From Hypomyces perniciosus (taxonomy: Eukaryota; Ascomycota; Sordariomycetes; Hypocreales; Hypocreaceae): DNA of 64,000 nucleotides. The notes beneath the pieces are model-generated. The model saw nothing but the letters and a program-made list of their open reading frames with translations, had not been told where the DNA came from and did no database searches. How positions within the stretch are numbered: the stretch's first letter is position 1; every line of letters begins with the position of its first letter. Below, one piece after another: positions 11,787-22,404 of this stretch. Position numbers and translations under genes: made by a program. The DNA lies in the NCBI GenBank assembly GCA_008477525.1, contig SPDT01000006.1, positions 957,501 through 1,021,500 of the forward strand, read 5' to 3'.

Positions 11787-13912
11787 TTACGAGGACTTCT
11801 TGAATCTGTTGAGAGTAATGTCAGCAATTGATGTCTTCAACTTGGAAATCCGCGTATAAACTCACTTGTTAACCACACGCTCGATGCCGTCCAGGCCGTT
11901 CGTCAGAACGTCCATCCTGGGTCCGTACGACAGACGCACGAAGTGGTGGCAAGGGCTGTCGAACAGGTCACGTCGTCTCGAAGGGTTGAGATCGAAGAAG
12001 ATGCCAGGCACCACAATGACCTTCTCCTCTAGACAAGCTTGGAAGAAGTTGAGGCCGTCAGCGATGGCGCCGGGAAGGCCCTCCAGGTTCAGCCAGCTTC
12101 GTAATTGTCAGTTCTGATGGTTTGTCAAGGGGATAGCTCAGGATCCAGGATATCATACAGGTAAAAGGTCGAGTCGGGGACGTATTTGATGGAGAAGCCC
12201 ATCTCACGCAGGCGTCTAACAGTGTAGTCACGCTTGTCCTGTGGGAATGTCAGATATGGCCTTCATCCAGTTACAATATTGGATCCGACTAACGCGGAAG
12301 TGACGCTGGAGGTGAATCATCTCGGTTCGCACCAAGGTTGGGTCCAACATGGGGATAGCAGCATCCTGGAAGGCGTGGCAAGCACCGCCATCGAGGTAGC
12401 TACCGCAAGAGCCGATCCTATGCATCTGTTAATACACTCCCATACAGTGAGGCTCATCAAAATTCGGATGCCGTACGCGCTGATGTACTCTGGGAGCAAG
12501 CTGGTCAGCACCTAAACACTATATCTCATGCCATGATTGTATTCGGACTTACCCTTGGGGCCAATGATCCACGCAATTCGCCATCCAGGAAGTCGGAAGC
12601 GCTTGGTGAGACCATCAATGATCAGGACATCGTCCTCGTCGACATCCTCAACATTCTCAGCAGCCGAGATGGTGGTTCCGTCGCAGTTGCTGGTATAGTT
12701 GTAACCGGAGTAGAACTCGTCGCTGACAAAGGTGGCACGGCCACGGCAAATGTCCTGGATCTCAGCCAGCTCAGGGTTGGCAACGACCCTTCCGGTAGGG
12801 TTACGGGGGTTCGAGGTGAGAATGACCGAAGTACCACGGGCAATCTCCTCGGCAATCTTGTCCGGGTGAATATGGTAGCCGTCCTCCTCAGACAGAGGGA
12901 CAGGAATGGCCGCGAACTGCAGGGGAGTTAAGGAACAGACTCTTTCATGAATTCTCCGCCGAGGCAATCATAGAGCCAGACTCACGTTCTTAAACAGACT
13001 CAGCATTTCGTTGTATGCGGTGTAGTCCGGAAGGAAGAAACTAAGGTACGAGCTACCAAGGACGGCGGCAATTCGGATCAGACCAGCACGACCACCAGGA
13101 ACAATAGCGACGTTCTCCCAGGTGTACTGGCTCTCCTTGCCCTTGCGGTGCATCTCGTTGTAGAGATTGGCAACGGCCTCTCTCAGGGGCTTGATGCCCG
13201 CAGTTGGGGCGTATTCTCTGGCCGCCATGCTGACGTCGATGGTCTCTGGTCGCTTGAAGCAGCCGGCGATGTCATCTTCGACCTCGGGGGCGCCCTGGCC
13301 CAGGTTGGCCCAGGCCTCGGGCTCCTCGAGGAAGCCATACTCGGCGGCGCGCTCAGTGCACCAGACAACACCAGTGGACGATCGGCTGGCGTCGAGGCCG
13401 GCGTGAGGGAGATGGCCTTCGTGGGCGTTTCGGAACTGTCTGTGGACCTTGGACTGGATTTCTGTTTTGGAAGTGCCTTGTCAGCCTTGCCTCGTCTCGT
13501 GGGCGATAGCAACAAATTGATTAGCATTGGATGGCTGAAATTATTGGAGTCCTGACACAACTGCGGGGGAGGGGTAATAATATTAGGCGGCAGTAGCGAT
13601 GGCCTATGGTGGGGTTGGGGTTTTGTAACAGAATGGCAGTTACGCGCTGTTCACGCCAGCCAAAAAAAAAGTTGGTAATGTTTTGAGGAAAGGCAGAAAA
13701 GCAGAAGCTTTTTTCTTCTTCTTGTCTTCCAACTCCTTTTTGGTGTGGTGATACAGCAGACAGGACGGCATTTGTTTTTCTTGGCTCGAGAATCATTCGA
13801 AATTAGGCAGAAACTAACCGTTCATCGAAGGCTCGACATTGCTGAAGCGCCGTAGGATCGGCTTGGGCACGCCGGTGTGGCGGTTGATGGAGAACTTGCG
13901 ACCACCGAACAT
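11787..13912 (-). CDS. PLP-dependent class I/II aminotransferase (fold type I)
   Basis: Eight exons on the minus strand: 13912-13819, 13461-12986, 12916-12553, 12489-12477, 12417-12294, 12238-12159, 12096-11866, 11805-11787. They close in frame to 466 residues. Fold type I motifs: VPGGRAGLIRIA (phosphate loop region), FFLPDYTAYNEML, TSNPRNPTGRV (Asn and Gly-Arg), SDEFYSGYNY (Asp and Tyr contacting PLP), DGLTKRFRLPGWRIAW (PLP lysine and following Arg), and a C-terminal FVRLSYGPR with the carboxylate-binding Arg. Exon 4 is only 13 bases, coding within GPKEYISAIGSCGSYLDGG; exon 8 is 19 bases with the TAA stop. The substrate cannot be read; aspartate-, kynurenine- and ACC-synthase-like enzymes share these motifs. 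There is no obvious organelle signal. Confidence 0.9.
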
Positions 13913-15786
13913 TTTGGCTTGGTGTTGGGGTCGGGCGACGATACGAAGACGAGGAGAAGGGAGGCAGAAGAGGAAGCCTGCTCGAAATCTGCCTTGGAGT
14001 TGGTGAGGTGAGAAGGTGATTCAAAGGTAAGGGAGGCAGAAATGCTGGAAGACCAACAACGCAGAGCAGAGATGGCTCGCTACCTAGAAAAAGATGCGAC
14101 AAATGGAGGCGATGCAGGACAGCCTTCGGAAGGGCGCCACGTCGAGAGGTAACTCGCAACTCAAAAGCGCAACGCACAACGTTGAGAGGGGGGGAAAAGA
14201 GCACGATGCGAAGCACAGGTGCTTGGCTTGACTTGAGGTTACGTGAACCGGGCGATGCTGTGCGTGTCTTGGGGAGTTGTTGCGGGATGCGCGAGAGCCC
14301 ATCGATTTTATATAAGGCTTGGGGAAAAAAGGATGGACACAACTTGGCGCCGATGGAGGAGCCGCCCCCAGTCGAGGCTCGCAGGGGATTGGCAGCAGAA
14401 AACTGAGCCGGCTGTCTCCCAGCTGGTGGGACGCACTACAATCTGCGACGCCGTCCGGGCACCCAAAAAGCGTGATTGGGGTTGGGAGCTGTCGGCACAT
14501 CCCAACCGGCCCAAACGGCCTCTCCGATGAAGCACAAACACTGCCATCACCACTGTGTCGATCTGGGGGGCAGTAGGCCGAGTGGCCAGTGAGATCTGCC
14601 CCTCAACGGTACAGCTGAAAATAGTAGAACCAGAATAGGAAAAAAAGTCGTAAACGTACTCATACAAAAGTTCGTGAAGCCTCGCGATGTCTTGATGCCG
14701 CAGCTAGTCCTACGAGTTATTCCCTAGCTCGATTGGTTTGTGGAGCGATCCTGCATCGTGTTGCGGGAGAAAAAGGAGCGGTGTCTGGGGCTCAGAATTG
14801 TCAGCCCGCAATTGGGGCCTGTTCCGTAAGAACAAGTAAGCCAGCAAAAGGCCTCATTCATCCTGTACGGAGTATATCCCGTTGGATACTACTTCGTAGT
14901 TTCTAACAAGCCCTCGTCTCGGTGTGCCCGGGCTGAGCCTTGCAGGTTGCAGGCTTTACGAAAGAATTCTTTCCAACTTGATAAATCCCCAATATCATAG
15001 GTTGCCTTTCCTTTCTTCATGTCTCACGTCTCATGTCTCACTACGGCAACTACTTAGTCTGGACGTGCATGCATTTGCCGAATGACTGGGTGCTACATGA
15101 CTTGCATCTCATTCCCAAAAAGAGCACTTTGATAGGAGCAGGCTGGAAAGGATGGCAAAGTCCAGCTCCTGTTTCCAAATCATCCATCATTGCGGTCCGT
15201 CAGTCTATTTCTTCCTAGACATGGACTGAAAAGAGAGCCCATCGGGTACCGATATAAGACGAATCTTGATGCCTTACGGTTGCACGTACCATGTAAAACT
15301 CGCCAAGATAATGAACCCATTCAACCAAGCTCAAGCTTTTCAACAACTCCAATTTCAATGTTAAATTCAAGACCCAATTTACAAATGAATTCGTGTATCT
15401 CTTATAGGCTTTGGTCCCTATGAGCACCCCCGTTAATCATATTGATCATCTTGACACGTATTTTGAGAGTGCGATAGGATCAGGCCAAATCACGCGATAG
15501 CAACAACGCAGCAGCTTTGAACAACAACACAGCTCGGATCAACTGCGCTAATTTATTAATTAGCTATAGGTAACTACTCAGTCGATGAGATTGATCAAGC
15601 CACTGATCTAGATTCTAGTAGCTAACAGATGGATAACAGCTGTCATGTAGATGGCGTTTAATTGATTTTTGGGCCTTTGGGTTTTGGCGTGGAGATAGCT
15701 TCAAACCCATTCTAGTTCCCAGAGAGATCACGTGACATTTATATCCTGACTTTTAAATTAAGCCCGTGCCAAGGCCATGATACTTA
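13913..15786. other. Intergenic, promoter side of the aminotransferase
   Basis: About 1.9 kb without a supported gene. The minus-strand open frames at 13803-14667 overlap the expected promoter and leader and have no recognisable domain. A GTACGGAGTAT copy of the window-wide palindrome family sits near 14864. Confidence 0.45.
14306..14314 (-). promoter_or_regulatory. Possible TATA box for the aminotransferase
   Basis: Read on the minus strand this is TATATAAAA, about 400 bases upstream of the ATG at 13912, implying a long leader if used. Sequence match only. Confidence 0.3.
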
Positions 15787-17692
15787 TCAACGCCACTGCT
15801 TACAATTCTTTGACAACGGCTCGATAACAGACCTACAGACCTCGTTCCAGAGCTCATTTGTGTCCCAACCCAATAAATGAGCCTTACTATTTATCCCCAC
15901 GATGCAATACGAGATGGCACTCTCATATAGGGCTTGCGGCGGGTTTTCATTGTCGTGTAGCCACTCCATCGCCCGCGCCAGACGTAGGTAGTAGTTTGTC
16001 GGCGTCTCATCTAGGTGGAAGTGCATCTCGAGTGTCTTCTGGTGCCATATCTCAAGGAGCAAGATTCCAAGCTCCAAGAGCACAACTTTGGGTTCCACGT
16101 TCGGACCGCATGACACCGCGTCGGGCTCCGGGCCGTCGATCGTGGCGGCCACGAAGGCACGGCTGAAATTGACTGACGGTCTGTCCCCTTTGCCCATACG
16201 CCGAATCAAGAAGCACACCGTTTCCTTGGACCAGGCATGACATAGCCAGCGTGTCTGGGAGAGCTGGAGCAAGTTTGACGCGAGTTGCAGGGCGAGCAGC
16301 ATGCGTTGTCGTAGAGAATAACCGATGCCGTATGGTATTGATTCGCTATTTGATAGTATCGCCTTCAGCGTTATCCTATTGCGTTTGTCTCCCGGAAGAA
16401 TCGTTATCTCCTCCGTGGTAATCGTGCCTATTTGGCTGTTTCCAAATAGCACGAAAGCAATGGGCTGGTTCCCCTGCTTGGCTGCGGTGATGGCGGCGCA
16501 GATATTATCGATCAACGCCAATCCAGCCTTGGTCGGGACGGGAGTGACTTCAGGACTCGGGACAACAATCTTTACGCGGGATGGCACGGAGGCCAAGTCG
16601 GCGGTTGCGCCGTGCTCAGTCTCCGTTTTGTTCAGTACCTGGATCGGCATCTCGTGCCACCACGACTGGGTCGATGCTGAGAGGCTCGCCTCAAAGATGA
16701 GCTGGAAGACCAGCGCCGGGGCATCATTCCTCTCCTGGTTGCGCCCAGACCGCAAGATTTGGTCAGCGGCATCGATCCGGTCCTCTAGGAAGATATTCGC
16801 CTCGTGCTTGCTGTGACAGCTTCCGCCCCGGCAACAGCGGTCAAGTGCCGCGTACAGATCGATAGCGAAGCTGCGTATTTGGCGGAGCGCCCTGGCTAGC
16901 CGGATTGCCTTGCGGGACGGATCTGTGGCGAGCGACTCCGAGCGGTTCATCAGCACGAGTTGCGAGAAACGGCACAGAGAGTTCGTAACAGAGTCAAGGT
17001 CTTCAATGCTCTTCTTTATCTCGCTGCTACTAAGCATGAGTTTTATGCGCGGTAGCACGTCTGCCTGCTGCCGTTTGCCGCTATTGTTTGCCTCGATTAT
17101 CCCCAGGAGGTCATCCGGTTGGCCCTATGTTAAGATTGATTAGATGGAAAAGGCAGACTTCTTCACGGCAGAGCTAGCCCCTCATATCGCATTGGCATGC
17201 AGTGCCTTTTGAGAAATGACCCGCTACAGCAAGTCTAATAAATCGTCCAAAGCGCAAATAAGATGCTGGGAAACCGATACAAGTACTGGAAGGACGAACC
17301 TTATGAGCAGGGACTAGTCCCGCAAGTTGTCTGGCGACTCTCTTCAGAATATCATTGCTTTGATGGAGAGTCCCAGTCAACGCCGCGTTGTTTGTCTCCC
17401 CAAGGAAGTCTAGAATCTGATGCTGGATATACTCATCATCCAGATAACCGATGGGATCTTCATCAAGTTGTGATTCTGACCTGTCCCCATGATGCACACC
17501 CCCACTATGTACAATCAACAACCGTATCGTCTCGGCAATGGTTTGTCTTTGAAGAACCAAGGCGTTGGCGAGCGTGGCAACATGGCGCCGCTTGCGGAAC
17601 GGTATCAGGCCCTTTACATCTCCACCTGACAACACGGAGATGATGATGGGCGCAGCACCGAGAACAAGACCTGCTATCTCGATTCCGGACAT
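15787..17692 (-). CDS. DUF7580-like fungal protein of unknown function
   Basis: Two minus-strand exons (17692-17300 and 17124-15787) separated by a 175-base intron give 576 residues. The N-terminus MSGIEIAGLVLGAAPIIIS is a signature I associate with large fungal families annotated as DUF7580 or prion-inhibition-and-propagation relatives: a short hydrophobic helix, then a helical domain. The C-terminal half carries the kinase-like-looking pattern of these families: RQRMLLALQLASNLLQL, then TRWLCHAWSKETVCFL, then VLLELGILLLEIW, and a final ALYESAISYCI segment. No intact catalytic loop is visible, so kinase activity is not expected. An upstream in-frame ATG at 17806 would add 38 residues, but the family-like start is at 17692. 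It lies head-to-head with the C2H2/TPR gene. The family name is from memory. Confidence 0.8.
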
Positions 17693-17994
17693 TTGGCGAT
17701 CTGGTGGTTTCTTCGAGTTGGGCAGAAAGGTGGAGGAGGGTTGGAGCCTGTTCAGCTGGTCCCCCACCTGAGCCTTCCGACTTGGCACTGGATGCCGAAG
17801 CGACATATCAAAACCCCCGCATCAATACCACATGGGGTACTTGTGACAACTCTTCTGAAATATTGCTTCGAAGAACTGATGTCTCCTGATATGGCTGATA
17901 GAACGACGCTATTCTTCGACCAGCACCATCTTCATATTAATCGACGGCGGATCGTGGGATATCGGATCACGTTACCCCCCATTGTGACACAGGA
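17693..17994. promoter_or_regulatory. Shared divergent promoter region
   Basis: These 302 bases separate the start codons of the DUF7580-like gene (minus) and the C2H2/TPR gene (plus), so both promoters must lie here or overlap the opposing coding sequence. There is no strong TATA box. If the minus gene starts at 17806, only 188 bases remain. Confidence 0.5.
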
Positions 17995-20828
17995 ATGACT
18001 GGCATGGAGCCCCTTGCTCCTTTATGCCTGGAGGTCGTGAGGCTTTTCAGGCTGATCAACGCCATCAAAAACCCAATGCCGCTTGGTATTGGAAAGGAGC
18101 CCGACGAGTGGCCAAAGGGTAGGTTTGCAGCCGAGGCCGATCGCTTCGAGCTCTGGGCAGTGAACCTCGGCGTCTTTGTATCAGGGCATGGATCCCTCGA
18201 CTATCGGATCAGAGATGCTAGCAGCATAAAGGACACCCTGCATAGATTTTTGAAGAGTCTCATTGAATCCTTAGAAGAAGGTGCATTACTTCTGAATCTC
18301 TCACCTAACCTTTCTGACATCCTACCCTCCATCTTCATTTGGCTACATCCCGAAGAATCAATTCCTCTCTCCAGAGGCTAACCCCCAGACTCACTAGCCC
18401 TCGAATACCTCAATGGAGAGACTCACCTGTCCGTGGAAGAAGAAGAAGAAGCAGCTTCTGACACGGAGTCAGAGCCTGAATCCGACATGGATCTCCTCCT
18501 TGATAGCGTGAAGGACCCTATCGACCGACTGTTCAAACTGTCCATATGGATCCGCAATCCAGCCACTCGACTAGCCTCTTCAAAGGCGCAGCGCTTCCAG
18601 CAGATTGATGAGGAGACCAATGTCAACCTCCTTGATGTGTTCGAAGCATTCGACTACAATCATGTCAGTTCTCTTTTCCTGCAGTACAAGAAGCACGTGG
18701 CGCTCCAGGAGAAGCCAACTGTTCCGGCTGTTGAAGATGAAGGGAGCGAGAACGATGACCATGTATGGGAGCCTGTGCGGACGGTGCTTTCGCAGCACAA
18801 GAACAGCATCACTAATGGCACTGAGTCATATCTAATTCGCCGGATCACCCAAGCAAACGTCCGCAGACGACAACAATTCGCGTACTGGAGGAGACATCGA
18901 GACAAACTTCGTCAGCATGCCATACCTGTGGTGCAACAAGACCCAACAAGCAGTCAGGTCCAGGGCCCTACCCAACTGAGCATTGGGGTCAGAATCGATT
19001 GCAATACTCCACTTACTGAGGCTCAGTCAGTAACAACCGCTAGTCGTTTGAATCTCCCTCAGACAGCCGCGGTGGAAACCATGTCCACTGTTTCCGTATC
19101 TGAGTACGCACCATCGACATGGCAGCCTAGCAAAGATGTCGTCGACTTCCCTCCGCCGCCACGCATACAGCCTACCGAGAAGTTCTTCGAGTGCCCATAC
19201 TGTTTTACTTTATGTTCGACGGCCCTCCTGGCTGAGAAAGCATGGAAGTAAGGGGTCCCCCTGATTAAGATGAGAGGTACTATTGAAAAGTAAAAGGGGA
19301 TGTTGAGCTGATAGTAAGCATATACAGAGCCCACCTGATCCATGACCTGCGTCCATACATCTGTACCTACGAAGAGTGTCGGAACCCAGACCAACTATAC
19401 GACAGTCGGCAGGACTGGATTGAACACGAGAACTCCACCCACCGGAGGGTCTTCCGGTGCCTGGAGCACGAGGACCAAACCTTCGCCACTCTCGCATCGT
19501 ATCAGGAGCACACGCACGAGCAGCACGGCAGTGGCGCCTTGTCCCATGAGAGCATCCTCCTCAACCACACTGGCGAGTCGACGTTGGTGGGAGCGGACAG
19601 ATGCTGCCCGGTCTGTTCGCTGGCGATAGGAACAGCACAGAGCATGCAGAACCACATTGCATTGCACCTAGAGCGACTCGCCATGTTCTCAATGCCGCGG
19701 TGGGTTGTTGATGGCGAGGACAGTGCTCGCGGGGCTGGATCCGCCGACGCTAATCTTGATTCGGAGAATCACAGGACAGAAGACTTAGGAGCAGATGATG
19801 CTAGCCAAGGCGAGTTGGAGGAGTTGGAGGCGGTGTTTGTGCGGGAGCTAGAAGACAAGAAGAAGACCCTCGAACCGAATCACCTATCAATCATCGAAAC
19901 GCTCCAAAACTTAGGCGATCTTTACAGCGACCAAGGCAAGCTCGCGGAGGCCGAGGCTATGTACGAACAGGCACTAGAAGGCAGCGAGCAGGCATTGGGA
20001 CCAGATCATATATCGACGCTCGAAGCAGCTTATAATCTCGGAAACCTCTACATGAAGCATGGGCGGCTTGACAAAGCTGAGACTATGTATAACCGGGCAC
20101 TAGAAGGCACCGAACAGACATTGGGACCAGATCATATATCGACGCTCAGTGTAGCTTATAATCTCGGAAACCTCTACGCAGAGCAGGGGCGGCTTAGCGA
20201 AGCTGAGGCTATGTATAACCGGGCACTACAAGGTATGGAGGAGGCATATGGACCATCAGGCATCAGAAAATTCGATGTAGTTCAAAAGCTCGGAGACATC
20301 TACGCAAAGCAGGGCTGGCTTAGCGAGGCTGAGGCTATGTATAACCGGGCACTACAAGGCAGAGAACAGGTATTAGGACCAGACGACCCACCAACGCTCG
20401 ATACAGTCCATAGCCTCGGAAACCACTACATGAAGCAGGGGCGGCTTAACGAAGCTGAGACTATGTATAAACGGGTATTAAAAGGCAGAGAACAGGTATT
20501 AGGACCAGAAAACTCATCAACGCTCGATGTAGTTCATAAGCTCGGAAGCCTCTACGCGAAGCAGGGGCGGTTTACCGAGGCCGAGAAGATGTTTGTCAGG
20601 GTATTGGACCGTCGACAGGAAGTTCTCGGCGAAAAGGATCCAGAAACTCTCAAAAGCATGCATGATCTTGCTATCATATGGCACGCCCTTGGCCGACATG
20701 ATCAGGCACTTCCCTTGATGCGAAAGTGCGTCGAATGGCAGCAATCTATCTTAGGAGACGGACATCTTAATACAGTGGTGTCTGCCAACCAACTTCGACG
20801 CTGGGAAGGAAAAACGACCGAGCCTTGA
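17995..20828 (+). CDS. C2H2 (AcuF-like) zinc-finger protein with seven TPR repeats
   Basis: Three exons (17995-18280, 18398-19247, 19328-20828) give 878 residues. Residues 1-100 match the helical N-domain common to fungal C2H2/ankyrin/TPR proteins (DRFELWAVNLGVF, then SLDYRIRDAS). After an acidic linker comes RLFKLSIWIRNPATR, a Gln/Ser linker, and a cysteine-rich region at about 360-500: ECPYCF, YICTYEEC, RCLEH and CCPVC, with HIALHLERLAMFSMPR. This is the layout of proteins annotated as AcuF-like C2H2. Residues about 564-857 are seven 42-residue kinesin-light-chain-like TPRs of the form ..T...LG.LY..QGRL.EAE.MY.RAL.G.EQ.LGPD. No NTPase domain is present. The role is unknown; related N-domains and repeat ends occur in fungal NLR-type receptors. 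A second ATG at 18004 is equally possible as the start. Confidence 0.88.
19881..20762 (+). repeat. Seven 126-base tandem repeats encoding TPRs
   Basis: Seven units of exactly 126 bases (42 codons) begin at 19881, 20007, 20133, 20259, 20385, 20511 and 20637. Central units share long near-identical DNA runs, such as ATGTATAACCGGGCACTA in units 2-4, while the first and last units are more diverged. That is the pattern of duplication or gene conversion in the middle of the array. Confidence 0.9.
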
Positions 20829-21625
20829 TGAAACGAATACGGGCTGTACGTGGTTATGTATACATTGAGTAATTAGGGGCTCTGAAGGACGTGAGTACGA
20901 AACGATGCAAAGCCGTTGAATTCGGGATCATCTCAGTTGATGTCCAAGACTTGGGATAAGGAAGAATTGCAGGGCAAAAATGCATAGGAAGGGACTATAT
21001 AATACGATGGCTCTTTTCTCCCTCTTCTTGGGCTTGAACTCGTGACAAAATATCAATTGCCAACGTCTCCCTGAGCGACATCAACCAAGTGTCGCTATTC
21101 GGAGAGAAAGACAAGTACTACATACTCGTAAGATGAGAATAAGTCGAGCTTACGTAAGTACGTGGATAACTCCGTGTCCAAAAGTTAGTAAATAGGACAC
21201 TGATGTCTCCAATACCAACAGCAATGTCAAGAAAGAAAACCGTTTCGATAGTGGTAGTAAAGGTAGGATGGATTGGTCAATAACCTAGCAATTCTTTATG
21301 CAGTATAGTTTCTCCCTTGTAGTGGGCGCATGTCAAGAGAGCCGGGCACTTGATGTTCCAAATCACCGTCCAATGAGAGCGGTCATTCCTAGGGACTCCA
21401 GCCTCACTAGAAAACCCCAAGAGCTTCTAGAATCTCAAGGATACTCATCCTACACAACAACCCCACGATCTTACTTCGTACATTGCAACAATCCATTCAC
21501 TACAGCAATTTGACGAAATTAATAGATTGAGTAAGTCTGCCCGTATACATGCTCTTCCCTCTTCATCTACTAACGGCTTCAAGCGCCCGAGTCTCATCAT
21601 CTTCACTCACTCACTCACTCACTCA
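20829..21625. other. Intergenic, no gene seen
   Basis: 3' flank of the TPR gene and promoter of the next. A short TCAC repeat, (TCAC)5 with flanks, lies at about 21603-21624, directly before the next ATG. Confidence 0.5.
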
Positions 21626-22084
21626 ATGCTCCGCCGCAGCATCTTCCACCTCCGTCCCTCACGTCTCTCCCATCTCAAACCTCACTCCCTCTCCCAAATG
21701 AGCTCCCAATCTCAGAACCCCCCTCAGGACCAACCATCCTCCACTTCAACCACTTCAACAAAGGCCTCACCCTCGCCCCTTCACAGCGCCCTCCCCGCAC
21801 CAGGCGACAAAGACGGCGTCACCACGCTGGACGTCAGCGGCGACGGCACAACAGTCAAACTCGATGGCCTAGGGCCCTTGGTCGTCAACCAGGACGGCAC
21901 CATGTCGCGTATCTCCAATTGGGACCAGATGGCCGATATTGAGAAGAAGAACACATTGAGGATCCTGGGCAAGAGGAATCAACAACGTCTAGCAGCCTTG
22001 AAGAAAGCCCAGGGCATTGATACGAGCACTGAAAGCGGCAGCGGCAACACCAGCGACAGTCAGGGCAGTTCAAATAAGCAATAG
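21626..22084 (+). CDS. Small conserved fungal protein, probably mitochondrial
   Basis: Single exon of 152 residues. The first ATG in frame is at 21626; the frame extends upstream to 21527 only through a non-ATG codon. The N-terminus MLRRSIFHLRPSRLSHL is basic, Ser/Leu-rich and free of acids, like a mitochondrial presequence. A disordered Ser/Thr/Pro stretch follows, then a compact core: GVTTLDVSGDGTTVKLDGLG, LVVNQDGTMSRISNWDQM and RILGKRNQQRLAAL. The core looks conserved (Trp, ILGKRN), but I cannot tie it to a named family. If translation starts instead at the internal ATG at 21698, the presequence is lost. The Ser/Gly/Asn tail is low complexity. Confidence 0.8.
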   Translation: MLRRSIFHLRPSRLSHLKPHSLSQMSSQSQNPPQDQPSSTSTTSTKASPSPLHSALPAPGDKDGVTTLDVSGDGTTVKLDGLGPLVVNQDGTMSRISNWDQMADIEKKNTLRILGKRNQQRLAALKKAQGIDTSTESGSGNTSDSQGSSNKQ

Positions 22085-22404
22085 AGAAAGAGAAAGAAGA
22101 TATCGAATTTAAATATCCAGAAAAATAAAAAATAGTCATCCATCGAGCCCCGGTGTTATATCGGGTTCTCTATGTGCACGATTCTGTCATGTGTATATAT
22201 GATCAAATCAATGTGTCCGCCCACCAGTCGTCAGCCAACCGACTCTCGTATGTTCCCACACCCCCCCAGTTAGGTATTCCATTTTGATTACAGTAAACAA
22301 AAACGCCTTTGCCAAAGCAACGCCTTCACTACCCCCTCGCCCCGATGACCGTTAATGTATGGCCGTCAATGCATGAGTTGTGTCGTCCCGCGTTCCGTTC
22401 ATGT
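22085..22404. other. Convergent 3' intergenic region
   Basis: Separates the 3' ends of the small mitochondrial-like protein gene and the bZIP gene. It holds A-rich then T-rich sequence fitting polyadenylation on both strands, and no gene. Confidence 0.5.

Noticed and set aside
13803..14667. Minus-strand frames as an N-terminal extension of the aminotransferase
   Set aside because: The ATG at 13912 gives a complete enzyme; the upstream frames are in promoter or leader and have no family match.
17693..17806. 38-residue N-terminal extension of the DUF7580-like protein from ATG 17806
   Set aside because: Kept only as an alternative: the family-like MSGIEIAGLVLGA start is at 17692 and the extension looks unconserved.
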